Source of the DNA: Pyrococcus horikoshii OT3
Lineage (GTDB): Archaea; Methanobacteriota_B; Thermococci; Thermococcales; Thermococcaceae
DNA length: 64,000 nt
Assembly (NCBI RefSeq): GCF_000011105.1
Contig: NC_000961.1
Location: forward strand, 606,662-670,661
Direction: 5' to 3'
Under the pieces are notes generated by a model. The model made no database searches. It worked only from the letters and a program-made list of their open reading frames with translations, and was not told the origin of the DNA. This document shows positions 49,660-59,732 of this stretch, one piece after another. Made by a program: the position numbers and the translations under genes. Position 1 is the stretch's first letter. The number at the start of each line of letters is the position of its first letter.

Positions 49660-50322
49660 ATGAAGTTTGAAGAGCTTGATGAGAAAATGAAGAAGGTTTA
49701 TGCAAAAGTGAGAACCCTAGACGACTTCTATTGGTATATTGAGGATCACCAGATATTGGGAATTCATAAGAAAAGTGGAATGAGGATAAGAATAAGGATA
49801 GCGGGAAGCAGGGAAGAGGCCGATAAGTTGGCTCAAGAAAAAGATGTTGGAATAGACCTTTTTGTCATCCCTGGAAAAGGAACATTTTACGTCAACAATG
49901 GAGCATTTATTATGTCATTAAAATTTCTAAGGCCAACAATTCAAGATATTGCCGATCACATAGTGTGGGCAGGGTTTAAAGTTGTTGATGAAGATGGAAG
50001 ACTCAAGCAGGAGGATATCTACGAATATCTCGGCGGAAGGCTAATAGAGCATCTCAAGCAGGGAATGATAAATGGTAAAGATTACGTGTTCTGGCAGTTC
50101 TATAAATGTAAGTATTGTAATAAGTACATAGATATAGACAACTTCGCCAGGCACATGAGGAAGCATGGAGAGGATGTTAAAGAGTGGGGTGAGGAAAGGT
50201 ACGAAGTTTTAGAGATAAGCTTTGTCGATAAGAAGGTTTACAATAAGTTTGGGGAGGAGATTCCTTTAGATAACTTCACAGAGGAAGCTCAAGATTTCAT
50301 TAAGGATAGCTTTGAGGGGTGA
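49660..50322 (+). CDS. TBP-interacting-protein-like zinc-finger protein
   Basis: The 220-residue protein has an N-terminal alpha/beta domain (MKFEELDEKMKKVYAKV start) and a C2H2-type zinc finger, CKYCNKYIDIDNFARHMRKH, at about residues 148-167. It resembles the TBP-interacting protein TIP26 of Thermococcus, which blocks TBP-DNA binding; this is from memory and moderately sure. ATG 49660 follows AAAGGGATG; ATG 49654 is two codons earlier and the frame opens at 49552. The next gene begins within 10 bases of its stop. Confidence 0.7.
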   Translation: MKFEELDEKMKKVYAKVRTLDDFYWYIEDHQILGIHKKSGMRIRIRIAGSREEADKLAQEKDVGIDLFVIPGKGTFYVNNGAFIMSLKFLRPTIQDIADHIVWAGFKVVDEDGRLKQEDIYEYLGGRLIEHLKQGMINGKDYVFWQFYKCKYCNKYIDIDNFARHMRKHGEDVKEWGEERYEVLEISFVDKKVYNKFGEEIPLDNFTEEAQDFIKDSFEG

Positions 50323-50329
50323 TGATTGC

Positions 50330-51457
50330 ATGACATTCTTCCTAAAGACTACCATATTAATGGGTAGGGGATCCCTTGAAAATATAAAAAAGCTTGTATC
50401 TGAAGGTGAGAGGGTACTCGTCTTTTCTTCAAAGTCTATGGATAGGCTTGGCTTTTTAAAAGAGGTAATTGACTATTTAGACGAAGCAGGTGCAACCTAT
50501 GAAAGTATTACGGGATTACCTTCCGAGCCAAGCATTGAAAACGTTGAGGAATTGCTCCCAAAGGTCAAGGATTTCTCTCCGGAAACCTTCATAGCACTCG
50601 GTGGAGGGAGCGTGATAGATATCTCAAAAGCCCTGAAAGTTTTCTATGATGCTCCTGAACTTGATTTTGACAGTGTTGCAATATTTAGCAGATTTAAAAA
50701 AGCTCAACCTCTTCCAAAGCTTAAAACAAAGCTTATAGCCGTTCCTTCTACGAGTGGTGCAGGGAGTGAAGTATCCGCTGCGACCGTGATAAAGAAGGGG
50801 GATATCAAGTACACGATAGTGAGTCCAGAGCTTTGTCCAAATTATGCAATCTTGGATCCGAGACTCCCCGAGAACATGCCCAGGGAAGTAGCTAGGAACT
50901 CTGGATTAGATGTATTAGTTCATGCCATAGAAGCTTACGTTTCAAAGGCATCAACACCTTTTAGTGATGCTATGGCCGTAAAAGCAGCAAGGACAATTCT
51001 TGAAAAGCTTGAAGATAGCGTTAATGGCGATCCTACCGCTAGAGAAGAAGTTCATTATGCCGCCACTATGGCCGGAATAGCCTTCCTAAATGGTAGACTT
51101 GGACTCGTCCATGCAATGAGTCATAAAGCAGCGTGGATTGGCCCTCATGGATTGATTAATGCGATACTACTCCCATATGTAATGGAGTTCAATATGGAAA
51201 AAGCTAGAGAAAAGTACGATGCAATGGCCAAGGAACTTGGGCTTTCCAATGCTGAAGAACTTCTTCAGAAGGTTAAAGAGCTCAATGAAAGATTAAACGT
51301 TCCAAAGTTATCGGAAATAGTTAGCGAGGAAGATTTCACTTCAAGGCTTGATGAGATGAGCAGAAAGGCTTACGAAGATCCCCTGGTTAACTTCAATCCA
51401 GTGGAACCAAGCGTTGATGATATAAAGAACATCTATCTGAGGGCCTTCCATGATTGA
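50330..51457 (+). CDS. Iron-containing alcohol dehydrogenase-family protein
   Basis: The 375-residue protein is a group III-type dehydrogenase: nucleotide-binding [23 protein letters not shown], and metal ligands in [12 protein letters not shown] and [14 protein letters not shown]. It would reduce or oxidise short-chain alcohols or aldehydes with NAD(P)H. GAGGGGTGAT precedes ATG 50330; the frame opens 18 bases earlier, inside the preceding gene. The next gene overlaps by 8 bases. Confidence 0.9.
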   Translation: MTFFLKTTILMGRGSLENIKKLVSEGERVLVFSSKSMDRLGFLKEVIDYLDEAGATYESITGLPSEPSIENVEELLPKVKDFSPETFIALGGGSVIDISKALKVFYDAPELDFDSVAIFSRFKKAQPLPKLKTKLIAVPSTSGAGSEVSAATVIKKGDIKYTIVSPELCPNYAILDPRLPENMPREVARNSGLDVLVHAIEAYVSKASTPFSDAMAVKAARTILEKLEDSVNGDPTAREEVHYAATMAGIAFLNGRLGLVHAMSHKAAWIGPHGLINAILLPYVMEFNMEKAREKYDAMAKELGLSNAEELLQKVKELNERLNVPKLSEIVSEEDFTSRLDEMSRKAYEDPLVNFNPVEPSVDDIKNIYLRAFHD

Positions 51458-51824
51458 TAAAGGGTTAGCGAAGTTCGGGGATTCTCTAATTAATTTCCTT
51501 TATTCTCTGGCCCTAACGGAATTCTTAGGAAAACCAACCGGAGATAGGGTGCCGAATGCATCTTTAGCTATAGCTTTAGATTTAGCTGGGTTGTCTAAAG
51601 GACTTAGAAGGATGGATAAGCATGCTAAGGGAGATTATGCTGAAGCCCTTATAGCCCAAGCTTGGCTTGAGGGAGTTATAAGTGAAAGGGAAGCCATTGA
51701 AATAATAAAGGCTAACTTAAGTGTTGACGTTCTTGACTTCTCCAAGAAGAAGGAAGCCATAGGGAAGGCTTTAGCTCCATTGCTTAGGGTCGTGGCTGAG
51801 AGGCTCACCTCTTCTCGAGTTTGA
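51450..51824 (+). CDS. RNase III-like domain protein (archaeal Ribonucleas_3_2 type)
   Basis: The 124-residue protein starts [20 protein letters not shown], the archaeal RNase III-like family signature, with acidic residues (GD and YAEALI) that could hold magnesium. It lacks a double-stranded-RNA-binding domain. Its target is unknown. It overlaps the dehydrogenase gene and, in the other direction, the convergent HTH gene by 20 bases. Confidence 0.82.
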   Translation: MIDKGLAKFGDSLINFLYSLALTEFLGKPTGDRVPNASLAIALDLAGLSKGLRRMDKHAKGDYAEALIAQAWLEGVISEREAIEIIKANLSVDVLDFSKKKEAIGKALAPLLRVVAERLTSSRV

Positions 51825-52098
51825 ATCTTGGTTCCTCTATCCATTCACTTTTGCATCTTGGACATCTCGAAGGAATGTTTATCTCGGGCCTAAAAGTAAA
51901 GCCACACTTCTTACATCGAGCGGGTTTTACAAGGAGTATCATCCCTTCCCTCTTGGCGATCTTGGCGATAGCTTTCAAATCCTCCAATATCAGCTTCTTA
52001 GATCCCTTTCCTCTAATATCTAGCGCTCTTGCTAGCTCGCTAGGGCTGTAATCTCTCTCCAAGAGTAGTTCTATAATTTTCTCTCTTCTTGAGGGCAT
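51805..52098 (-). CDS. HTH/zinc-ribbon transcriptional regulator
   Basis: The 97-residue protein has a winged-helix start ([21 protein letters not shown]) and a C-terminal zinc ribbon CKKC and CPRC. The family is a small archaeal regulator group of unknown target. ATG 52098 has no strong ribosome site. It is divergent from the DUF763 gene. Confidence 0.82.
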   Translation of the reverse strand: MPSRREKIIELLLERDYSPSELARALDIRGKGSKKLILEDLKAIAKIAKREGMILLVKPARCKKCGFTFRPEINIPSRCPRCKSEWIEEPRFKLEKR

Positions 52099-52150
52099 GC
52101 TTTGAGTTAAGGAGGTAACTGATTTAAAGTTGTGGGTTGAAGGTTAGATG

Positions 52151-53290
52151 ATGAGAACTGGCATTGCTGAGCTCCCTCTTCATACGGGGCATGTCCCATT
52201 ATGGTTGGCCACTAGGATGAAGAAGCTCGCTGGGATAGTTCTTAAGTTACTTATTGAGGAGTACGGAACAAAAGGGTTACTCGAGAGATTAGCAGATCCT
52301 GTATGGTTTCAAGCCTTTAACAACTTGATTGGAATGGACTGGGACTCTTCTGGAAGCACAACGGTTACTACGGGTATAATAAAGGAGGCACTAAATGAGT
52401 TGGATCTTGGGGTAAAGGTTGCCGGAGGTAAGGGGAAGAATAGCAGAAAGACCCCTGAGGAAATTAAAGGGATAGCAGAGAAGTTTGAATTAGATCCAGG
52501 GGAGTACATAAAGGTATCTAGGCTCGTTGCTAAAGTGGACAATGTAGCCCTGCAAGCTGGATATCAGCTTTACCATCATACTTTCTTTCTAGATGAGGAA
52601 GGAAACTGGGCCGTTGTTCAGCAGGGGATGAACGTTAAAGAAAAGTTAGCTAGAAGGTATCATTGGTTTAACTCTGATCTTAAGGATTTAGAAAATCCTC
52701 ATTCTGGAATTTCCGGAATTAGAAGTGATTTCGCCCTAAATACTGTAGATAAAGACATGAGAGAATTTCAAAGGACAGTAGTGGAGATCGCCCAAGAGGG
52801 AAGAAGGGTTATGAGAGATTTAGAAACTGTAAAGGCAATGGTAAAGGGGTATGCAGTATTCTATAAGCCTAGGGATGTTGATGTGAAGGAGATATATGAG
52901 AGGTATGAAAGTCTCGGAAAGTTAGAACTTAACGCTAGGGCTTTGGAATTTATGAGAGAACTAGAAATAAAAGATTATTCCACATTCCTCCTTATTAAAG
53001 GGATTGGCCCAAGTACGTTGCGGGCTCTTTCTCTGGTTGCAGAGCTCATATATGATGTGAAACCGAGCTGGAGGGATCCCGTTACCCATCCTCCGGATCC
53101 CTTTAAATTTGCTTACGCCCTTGGAGGAAAGGACAGGGTTCCGTTTAGAGTTGAGAAGGAGACTTATGACGATCTTATAAACTTCCTTGGGAAGCTAAGC
53201 GAAAGTGGTAACAAGTATTTGCTAAAAGCCGTAAAAAGGATAAGCGAAAAGTGGAAGTTTCCAGAGAAAGAAAAGGTCCCTACATTTTAA
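52151..53290 (+). CDS. DUF763-family protein
   Basis: The 379-residue protein starts RTGIAELPLHTGHVPLWL, the DUF763 start, and has a possible helix-hairpin-helix-like stretch LLIKGIGPSTLRALSLVAEL at about residues 278-297. The pattern is one known in DUF763 proteins, whose role is unproven though a nucleic-acid link is suspected. ATG 52148 or 52151 both fit. Its stop overlaps the GH65 gene by 4 bases. Confidence 0.85.
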   Translation: MRTGIAELPLHTGHVPLWLATRMKKLAGIVLKLLIEEYGTKGLLERLADPVWFQAFNNLIGMDWDSSGSTTVTTGIIKEALNELDLGVKVAGGKGKNSRKTPEEIKGIAEKFELDPGEYIKVSRLVAKVDNVALQAGYQLYHHTFFLDEEGNWAVVQQGMNVKEKLARRYHWFNSDLKDLENPHSGISGIRSDFALNTVDKDMREFQRTVVEIAQEGRRVMRDLETVKAMVKGYAVFYKPRDVDVKEIYERYESLGKLELNARALEFMRELEIKDYSTFLLIKGIGPSTLRALSLVAELIYDVKPSWRDPVTHPPDPFKFAYALGGKDRVPFRVEKETYDDLINFLGKLSESGNKYLLKAVKRISEKWKFPEKEKVPTF

Positions 53291-55500
53291 TTAGCTACTA
53301 TTACAACCTCTTTTCCAGGATATAGATCTACTTCCTTTCCAAAGCTAGATATTTTGACTTTTCTCGATCCTTCAAGCATTCTAGCCCTAACTTTCTTCCT
53401 AGAAATTTTAAATTCTATCCATGAACCTTTGAAGAATATCCTGAACTTAACGTACTTCCATTTTTCAGGAAGATTAGGATTAAGCTCTATTTTGTTTCCT
53501 TTTACATTGAGGCCACAAAATCCTCTGACGAGTACTTGCCAGGTTCCTCCCGCCGTTGCTAAGTGAAATCCCTCTGCAGTGTTTCCGTACACGTTTTTGA
53601 GATCTATATTTGCACATCTCTTGAAGTACTCATATGCTATCTTTACCTCCCCTATCCAGGTTGCAATGATCGCGTATGGGGGCATGGAGAGTGATGAAGC
53701 ATGGGTAGTTCTCCTTATATAATAGTTAAAGTTACTCTTTATTTCCTCTGGAGAGAAGTAGTCCTTAAGGAGATATTGGGCCATGATGACATCGGCCTGC
53801 TTAACGAGTTTCGTTTTCCCTATGTTATTCCTGATTTCCTCGGGGAGTGTTTTTTCTCCAATATTGAAGGGATCAACTTCAAAATCCATCAATTCAAAGT
53901 AACCATCAAACTCTTCAAAAACTCCGTCTATCTTCCTGGGAATGTACATGTTTTTAGCTATCTCTTCCCATTTTTCAACCTCCTCCTCTCTTATGTTTAA
54001 TTTTTCGACAATCTTTTTCCACGGTTCCCTATTCTTTGACTCTCTAAAGTATCTTATTGCAAGTTCGAGATTATGCTTGGCCATTAAGTTTGTAAAGAAG
54101 TTGTTGTTAACGTGCTCATGGTATTCATCAGGTCCTATTACTTTTTTAATGACGTACCCTTTTCCTTCCTCGAACTCAACCCTACTAGCCCAAAATCGGG
54201 CCGTCTCAAAGATTATCTCAAGGCCACACCTGTTCATAAATTCGAGATCTCCAGAGACTTGGTAATAAAAATCAACTATATATGCTATATCCGCAGTTAT
54301 GTGATGTTCCTCCTCTCCGGTGTAAATTCTAACGATTTTCCTTCCCAACATATCCAATGGTATCTCAGAGGGGGTAGCCTCGCGTCCATCATCTGCCGAC
54401 TCCCAGGGAAATTGGACCCCTTGATATCCATTCATCTTTGCATTTTCTTTAGCGGCATCTAAGTTGTTGCATCTATAGAGGAGCAATCTCCTGGCCTCTT
54501 TTGGCATCGTGAATATGAAGAAAGGTAATGCATATATCTCTGTATCCCAGAATATATGTCCCCTATACCCAAACCCATGTATTCCCCTTGCTGGTAGCGA
54601 GACTTTATCTGTTGGTGGAAGGGATTGGATCAAGTGAAAAATGTTAAAGTTTAGGGCATTTTCAAGGTCTTTATCTCCTTCGATTTCCACTTTCACTTTC
54701 TCCCATATTCTCTTCCAGCTGTTTATATGCTCTTCATATAGCTTTTCAAATCCTAATCTCTTAACATCTTTTAACTCCTCTAAAGCTGCTCCTTTAGATA
54801 CTGTAACGTACTTTGTAAATTTGTACGTTTTTCCTGGTTTAAGTTTAACAATGTAAATTTCTCCAATTTCATTATCGGTTCTAAAGGTGCTCCTCGATGT
54901 ATATTCTGATGGAACCAAGCTACTTGCAATTTCCAACGTGTACTTATTGTCTAAAGTTTTCACCCTAGCGTATACTCCCTCCTCAGTCTCTTTTATCGAG
55001 TCCACTCTATAATGCTTGATCATTATCTCGTCTATAAACCCTGGATTTGCAGTATTGAATTCTATGGGATTAACTACAACTGCGATTCCTCCCTTGCTAG
55101 CTTTTAGCTCAAAATCTAGAAGGATTAGGTTTTTTCTTTTCATGTGGACTATCCTTGTACTTTTATATAAAATTTTATTTCCATTTTTTGTTTCAATCTC
55201 TAAGTGAGTTCTTAATAAGCCTTTTTCTATATCGAGCTCTCTCTGGAATTCCTTGACTTTTTGAGAGCTTGGATTTATTAGTTCTCCATCTATAATTATT
55301 ATCATCCCTATAGTCCTGGGACCATTTACCAATTCCCTGTAGAAGTAGGGAGTGTAATCATAGACCCCGCTAACGATCGTTCCATAAGGAGATCTCTCGA
55401 GTTCAAATTCTCCCCTAACTCCTAATTGTCCATTTCCGAGTGTTAGTATTGTGCCCAGCACCTGTTCATCTTCTTTGGAGAATCCGAATTGAAATCTCAT
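53287..55500 (-). CDS. GH65-family alpha-glucoside phosphorylase
   Basis: GH65 phosphorylases split maltose, trehalose, kojibiose or similar disaccharides with phosphate to give beta-glucose-1-phosphate and glucose. The 737-residue protein has an N-terminal beta domain, then an (alpha/alpha)6 barrel with FWDTEIYALPFF, DGREATPSE and the catalytic GPDEYHEHVNNNF, where Glu459 is the acid. The C-terminal domain is beta-rich. The four-base overlap with the HAD enzyme and TrmB gene supports one operon. The disaccharide cannot be read from sequence; trehalose or maltose-type sugars are likely, given the divergent transporter. Confidence 0.9.
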   Translation of the reverse strand: MRFQFGFSKEDEQVLGTILTLGNGQLGVRGEFELERSPYGTIVSGVYDYTPYFYRELVNGPRTIGMIIIIDGELINPSSQKVKEFQRELDIEKGLLRTHLEIETKNGNKILYKSTRIVHMKRKNLILLDFELKASKGGIAVVVNPIEFNTANPGFIDEIMIKHYRVDSIKETEEGVYARVKTLDNKYTLEIASSLVPSEYTSRSTFRTDNEIGEIYIVKLKPGKTYKFTKYVTVSKGAALEELKDVKRLGFEKLYEEHINSWKRIWEKVKVEIEGDKDLENALNFNIFHLIQSLPPTDKVSLPARGIHGFGYRGHIFWDTEIYALPFFIFTMPKEARRLLLYRCNNLDAAKENAKMNGYQGVQFPWESADDGREATPSEIPLDMLGRKIVRIYTGEEEHHITADIAYIVDFYYQVSGDLEFMNRCGLEIIFETARFWASRVEFEEGKGYVIKKVIGPDEYHEHVNNNFFTNLMAKHNLELAIRYFRESKNREPWKKIVEKLNIREEEVEKWEEIAKNMYIPRKIDGVFEEFDGYFELMDFEVDPFNIGEKTLPEEIRNNIGKTKLVKQADVIMAQYLLKDYFSPEEIKSNFNYYIRRTTHASSLSMPPYAIIATWIGEVKIAYEYFKRCANIDLKNVYGNTAEGFHLATAGGTWQVLVRGFCGLNVKGNKIELNPNLPEKWKYVKFRIFFKGSWIEFKISRKKVRARMLEGSRKVKISSFGKEVDLYPGKEVVIVAN

Positions 55501-56189
55501 ATCTTCCCCTCCTTACATAGTTCGAATATGACGGAAGGATTAAGCTCTTTAAAATCCCTAAATCTCATGTCTGCTTCCTCTAGGGTCGTATCCCTTTCAT
55601 ATCCCAGGACTAAGCTCCCTAGTTCCTTTCCTGCTTTAACTCCCGCTGGGGCGTCCTCAATTATTATGAAGCATGTTGGAGAAAATCTCCTCTTTAATTC
55701 TTCAATTGCTAGTCTAAAAACTTCCTTCTTTGTTGATGCCAGGCCACTTACATTTACGTCAAATAGCTCTACTAACCTTTTATCGTTGACGATGATCCTT
55801 GATGCTAGTTTAGATGCATTTCTTGAAGCCGAGGCTAGTGCATTTAATATTCCACTTTTCTTAGCATTTAATAAAAACTCTATGGCACCCCAATTTACCT
55901 CATACTCTCCCTTATCTATAAGCTCGTTAAGGATCTTATTCTTAAACTCCGCAAATTCTTTTAGTAGTCTCTCTTTCTCCTCTTCTGAATTCGCTCCATA
56001 CTTTTCATAGATCCCAGTTAACGTCAAGATATTATGGGCCCCTTCATACCTTGGTTTTCCAGATACATACTTAACGTAGAATTCATGGTCAATATCCCCA
56101 CCATACTTTCTAGTGGCTTCTCTCCACGCTTTTTCATGAGGAGTGTAAACCAGGACTCCATCAAAATCCCATATTAAGGCCGGCTTCAT
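55497..56189 (-). CDS. Beta-phosphoglucomutase-like HAD hydrolase
   Basis: The 230-residue protein has the HAD motif WDFDGVLVYTP, a Thr or Ser motif (ALASASRNASKLA), and CFIIEDAPAGVKAG with its acidic pair. Placed between GH65 and a TrmB regulator with four-base overlaps on both sides, it most likely turns beta-glucose-1-phosphate into glucose-6-phosphate. A simple phosphatase is the alternative. ATG 56189 gives MKPALIWDFDG. Confidence 0.85.
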   Translation of the reverse strand: MKPALIWDFDGVLVYTPHEKAWREATRKYGGDIDHEFYVKYVSGKPRYEGAHNILTLTGIYEKYGANSEEEKERLLKEFAEFKNKILNELIDKGEYEVNWGAIEFLLNAKKSGILNALASASRNASKLASRIIVNDKRLVELFDVNVSGLASTKKEVFRLAIEELKRRFSPTCFIIIEDAPAGVKAGKELGSLVLGYERDTTLEEADMRFRDFKELNPSVIFELCKEGKI

Positions 56190-57259
56190 GGTTTCTTTCC
56201 TCCTTCCCTTTCGACTTTCTCAATTATAACCCTCTGGGCTTCTATATCTTCAATTTCAGCGTCAAATCCTCCAACAGTAAACGTTCCCTCGTTACTCTCC
56301 AAGATGAAGTTGCTCACTATTCCTATCCTGTTAACGGCCCTAACCCTCCCGGAAACTTCAATCGGGTACTCACTTTTTACATCCCTTCCAAGCACCCTCA
56401 CTATTGGAGTATACCCTAGTCTAAGCAATGCTTCTAGCTCATTAAGGGCCATTGAGAAGTCTATAAACGTCTTCGGATACACCTCTGGTCCTGGGATCCA
56501 GCCTATGATCTCCTTGGCCTTGACCCATAAGTTGTTGTGTATGTTCAAGAGCCTTAAGAGGAGGTCCTTCTCATGAATTATGTAACCATAAACTTCATTT
56601 TCAGAAATTGGTAACTTATGGATCGTGAAGAACCTGCGCTTGGAATATACGGCCCTGTGGAGGTCTGATATTATTAGTAGGAAATTTCCCAATTCAGATG
56701 TCTTTACTTTTATCTGGTTTTTAAAATCGGCGAGCTCGATAAAACTCTTTGTAGTTGGATATACTAGAAGGTATAAGTTTATTCCTCTCCGAAGAGCGCT
56801 AACAAAATACGGTGAAAGCTCTTTATAGATTTGATATGGTAATTCGGCCCTTATTTCAACTTCCGCAGAGTTTATGGTTTCTATGGCACTCGCTAGAACT
56901 CCCTCTAAACTCCTTACATAAGATATATACGGCTCTTCACCTTCATTTTCCCTTATTTTTCCTAACTCTTCTTGGAGAATTCTCTTGAGGGAATCTAGCT
57001 TCATTTTTTGCACATCTATTAATGCTGTTATGTCGTTTGCTGTATACACTCTAGGTCTTCCTGCGGATGCCCTTATGAATCCCTTCCTTATGAGGCTTTG
57101 AATGATGTTGTAAAGTTGGGGCTGATGAACGTCAAGGGTCTCCAAGAGATCCTTTACAGTAGCTCCATTTTTCATGAGAATAGCTAAGTAAACCTCGGCC
57201 TCTCTCTTGGTCAGCCCTAATTCCTGGAGTTTCTCTACTATGAAGTTATACTCATCCAT
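56186..57259 (-). CDS. TrmB-family sugar-responsive regulator
   Basis: The 357-residue protein has the TrmB winged helix (LGLTKREAEVYLAILM, VKDLLETLDVHQPQLYNII, about residues 12-55) and a long C-terminal sugar-binding domain. TrmB proteins repress or activate sugar-uptake genes. ATG 57259 heads a three-gene operon that also encodes the phosphorylase and mutase. The intergenic region to the transporter operon carries repeated TATACTA half-sites. Confidence 0.9.
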   Translation of the reverse strand: MDEYNFIVEKLQELGLTKREAEVYLAILMKNGATVKDLLETLDVHQPQLYNIIQSLIRKGFIRASAGRPRVYTANDITALIDVQKMKLDSLKRILQEELGKIRENEGEEPYISYVRSLEGVLASAIETINSAEVEIRAELPYQIYKELSPYFVSALRRGINLYLLVYPTTKSFIELADFKNQIKVKTSELGNFLLIISDLHRAVYSKRRFFTIHKLPISENEVYGYIIHEKDLLLRLLNIHNNLWVKAKEIIGWIPGPEVYPKTFIDFSMALNELEALLRLGYTPIVRVLGRDVKSEYPIEVSGRVRAVNRIGIVSNFILESNEGTFTVGGFDAEIEDIEAQRVIIEKVEREGGKKP

Positions 57260-57291
57260 GCTGCTCCCTCCTTAGATAGATTATACGACTT

Positions 57292-57353
57292 TATACTATT
57301 TAAATATATTTGATACTAAGATAGCAAAATTTATATAATAGAACATTAGTATA
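57292..57353. promoter_or_regulatory. Candidate TrmB-type operator and divergent promoter region
   Basis: Three related half-sites lie here: TATACTA at 57292-57298, ATACTA at 57313-57318 and the inverse TAGTATA at 57347-57353. TATA boxes for both directions are also present: TTTATATAAT (57330-57339) for the transporter operon and the A/T stretch around 57298-57307 for the minus strand. The arrangement suggests one regulator controlling both operons. The site pattern has not been matched to a published one. Confidence 0.5.
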
Positions 57354-57395
57354 AATCTTTAAGGATCTCCCATCCATAGTCATGAGGTGAGTAAA

Positions 57396-58781
57396 ATGAG
57401 AAAGCCCCTCTTGGTTGGGTTTTTGATCCTTGCCCTGGTTTTGTCCACAATAGCTGCAGGATGCATAGGTGGAGGAACAACGCAAACAAGTCCAACACAG
57501 TCCCCAACTGGGACTCAATCTCCAACACCAACTCAGACGACTGAAACTATAACTAAGACGGAAACTAAGACAATGATACAAAATCAAGTATTCATTAGAT
57601 TTGCAGGTTGGAGTGCTGGAGAAACTGAAATGAAAAATTACCAGAGAATGATAGAACTCTTTGAGAAGGAAAATCCAAACATAAAAGTAAAGTACGAGGT
57701 TATAACTCAGATGTTCCATGAGAATATCCTAGCCTCCTTTGGAGCCGGTGTTGCGCCAGATGTTTTCTATGTTGATAGCTCCTGGGCTCCAATATTCATA
57801 GAGAAAGGGGCCTTATATCCAATTTCAGAGCTTGCAGATGAAAGCTTCATAAACAAGTTTTATCCATTCCTATTGGAGCCATTTAAAAAGAATGGAAAAC
57901 TCTATGGTCTTCCAAAGGACTGGAGCATGCTTGCGCTATTTTACAATAAAAAGCTCTTTGAACAAGCGGGCCTCACTAAGCCGCCCGAGACGTGGGATGA
58001 ATTGCTAGAGTACGCAAAGATAATAACAGAGAAAACTGGAAAGCCAGGGTTGGCTATATATCTAGGAGGATTTAATAGATACGTTCCTGTTGCCGTTAGC
58101 AATGGAGCACCTAAGCCGTGGTTTGAAAAACCGGAAGATGCTTCATGGTTCGATAACCCGGTCGTTAGGGAAACGTTAACTTGGTACATTAACTTATACA
58201 GAAAAGGAAAGGTGGAAAGAGAAAAGAAGGGCTTACCTCCCTACGTTGTAGCTCCGGAGGATGTTGGAGCTGGTTGGCTTGGTGATGCCTTTGGACAACA
58301 GAAAGTTGCCATGGTGATAAGTGGAAATTGGATGATTCCGTTTTTAGCAGATCAGTTCCCGAACTTTAAGTATGGAGAAGATTGGGACATAGCTCCACTA
58401 CCGGCTGGAAAGAATGGAAGAGTTACGATGGTCTATACGGTTATCCTTGGTATAAACTCAAAGACAAAGCATCCCAAGGAAGCATGGAAATTTGTTGAGT
58501 TCATCCTGGGACCAAGAGGTCAGAAAGAGCTAGTGGTTAAAGCTGGGCAGACATTACCAAGTATGAAAGGCTTTGAAAACGACCCTGATCTCTGGCCTCA
58601 GCACAGGAAAACACTATCCTTTAAGTATGATAAGATGATAGTATTCCTTTGGGGTCCAAAGTCAGGGCCCCTCGAAGCTAAGTTTAGCGATGCTATGGCC
58701 GCTGCAATGAGAGGTGATATGAGCATAGACGAGGCCATAGAGACTATGAAGCAGGTAGTTCAGGAAGAGCTAAGTCAATGA
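57396..58781 (+). CDS. Maltose/trehalose-type ABC substrate-binding lipoprotein
   Basis: The 461-residue protein has a signal peptide with lipobox STIAAGC, a Thr/Ser/Pro/Gln-rich linker (about residues 28-60), and a solute-binding domain of the MalE/cluster B type (FAGWSAGETEMKNY, then GLPKDWSMLALFYNK). It would sit on the membrane outside the cell and deliver sugar to the permeases. ATG 57396 follows GAGGTGAG. It starts the transporter operon, followed in 9 bases by the permease. Confidence 0.93.
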   Translation: MRKPLLVGFLILALVLSTIAAGCIGGGTTQTSPTQSPTGTQSPTPTQTTETITKTETKTMIQNQVFIRFAGWSAGETEMKNYQRMIELFEKENPNIKVKYEVITQMFHENILASFGAGVAPDVFYVDSSWAPIFIEKGALYPISELADESFINKFYPFLLEPFKKNGKLYGLPKDWSMLALFYNKKLFEQAGLTKPPETWDELLEYAKIITEKTGKPGLAIYLGGFNRYVPVAVSNGAPKPWFEKPEDASWFDNPVVRETLTWYINLYRKGKVEREKKGLPPYVVAPEDVGAGWLGDAFGQQKVAMVISGNWMIPFLADQFPNFKYGEDWDIAPLPAGKNGRVTMVYTVILGINSKTKHPKEAWKFVEFILGPRGQKELVVKAGQTLPSMKGFENDPDLWPQHRKTLSFKYDKMIVFLWGPKSGPLEAKFSDAMAAAMRGDMSIDEAIETMKQVVQEELSQ

Positions 58782-58790
58782 GGTGATATT

Positions 58791-59732
58791 ATGCCTTCAT
58801 TTCTTTCTAATTTTTATGAAAAGGCTAAAAATAAGGAAATCGTTGCTGGATACACACTAATATCTATGGCGGTTTTTCTGAACATTTTGTTTGGTTATTT
58901 TGCTATGATATTCGCCTTCTATCTAAGTTTCTTTGAATGGGACTACATAGGAAAAATGCATTTTGTTGGTTTGAGAAATTTTGAGATAATGTTCAGGGAT
59001 TTAATAAGGGGAATGAAAGGTGCTCCTTATCTTTTGTCTCCATTCTACACTGGCCTTAAAAACACGCTACTTTACACGCTTATCGTTGTTCCCACTCAAA
59101 CAATATTAGCGATAATATTAGCCGCATTTGCAAATCAGAAGATTAAAGGTCAGCAGTTTTTTAAGGTTTCCTACTTCCTTCCTGCAACGACATCCTCTGT
59201 GATAATATCCTTAATTTTCATCTGGTTATTTATGAGGAATGGCTTCATAAACTATGTTCTAGTTCATGTCATTCCAGGATTTCACCCAATAGATTGGATC
59301 CATGATAGGAGGTACCTACTGTACGCTATTTCTTTGGTTGCAATTTGGGGAACTAGTGGGCACTTTATGGTCTCGTTTTTAGCCGCTATGCAGGCCATCC
59401 CCAGGGAAATATATGAAGCTGCAATGCTTGATGGGGCCGGCCCCATTAGAAGGTTCATCTATATAACGATTCCAATGCTAAGGCCAATGATAGTCTACGT
59501 GGTCGTCATGGGATTAATAGGAGCTCTTCAAATGTTCGATCTAGCCTGGGTTATGGCGGGACCTAGTGGAGGCCCTGGGGGAGCTGGATATACCATTGCA
59601 ATGGATATATATAACGAAGCTTTTGCTCGCATAAGGCCTGGTGTCGCGGTCGCTAAAAGCTGGTTTCTCTTTGCGATAATTTTCACGACGACTTATCTCT
59701 TTCAAAGAAGGTTTGGGAGGGCAATAAGATGA
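58791..59732 (+). CDS. Sugar ABC permease, MalF-type
   Basis: The 313-residue protein has six or so membrane segments and the EAA loop EAAMLDGAGP that contacts the ATPase. Its gene overlaps the MalG-type permease by 4 bases (ATGA). AGGTGATATT precedes ATG 58791. It pairs with the second permease to form the channel. Confidence 0.93.
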   Translation: MPSFLSNFYEKAKNKEIVAGYTLISMAVFLNILFGYFAMIFAFYLSFFEWDYIGKMHFVGLRNFEIMFRDLIRGMKGAPYLLSPFYTGLKNTLLYTLIVVPTQTILAIILAAFANQKIKGQQFFKVSYFLPATTSSVIISLIFIWLFMRNGFINYVLVHVIPGFHPIDWIHDRRYLLYAISLVAIWGTSGHFMVSFLAAMQAIPREIYEAAMLDGAGPIRRFIYITIPMLRPMIVYVVVMGLIGALQMFDLAWVMAGPSGGPGGAGYTIAMDIYNEAFARIRPGVAVAKSWFLFAIIFTTTYLFQRRFGRAIR

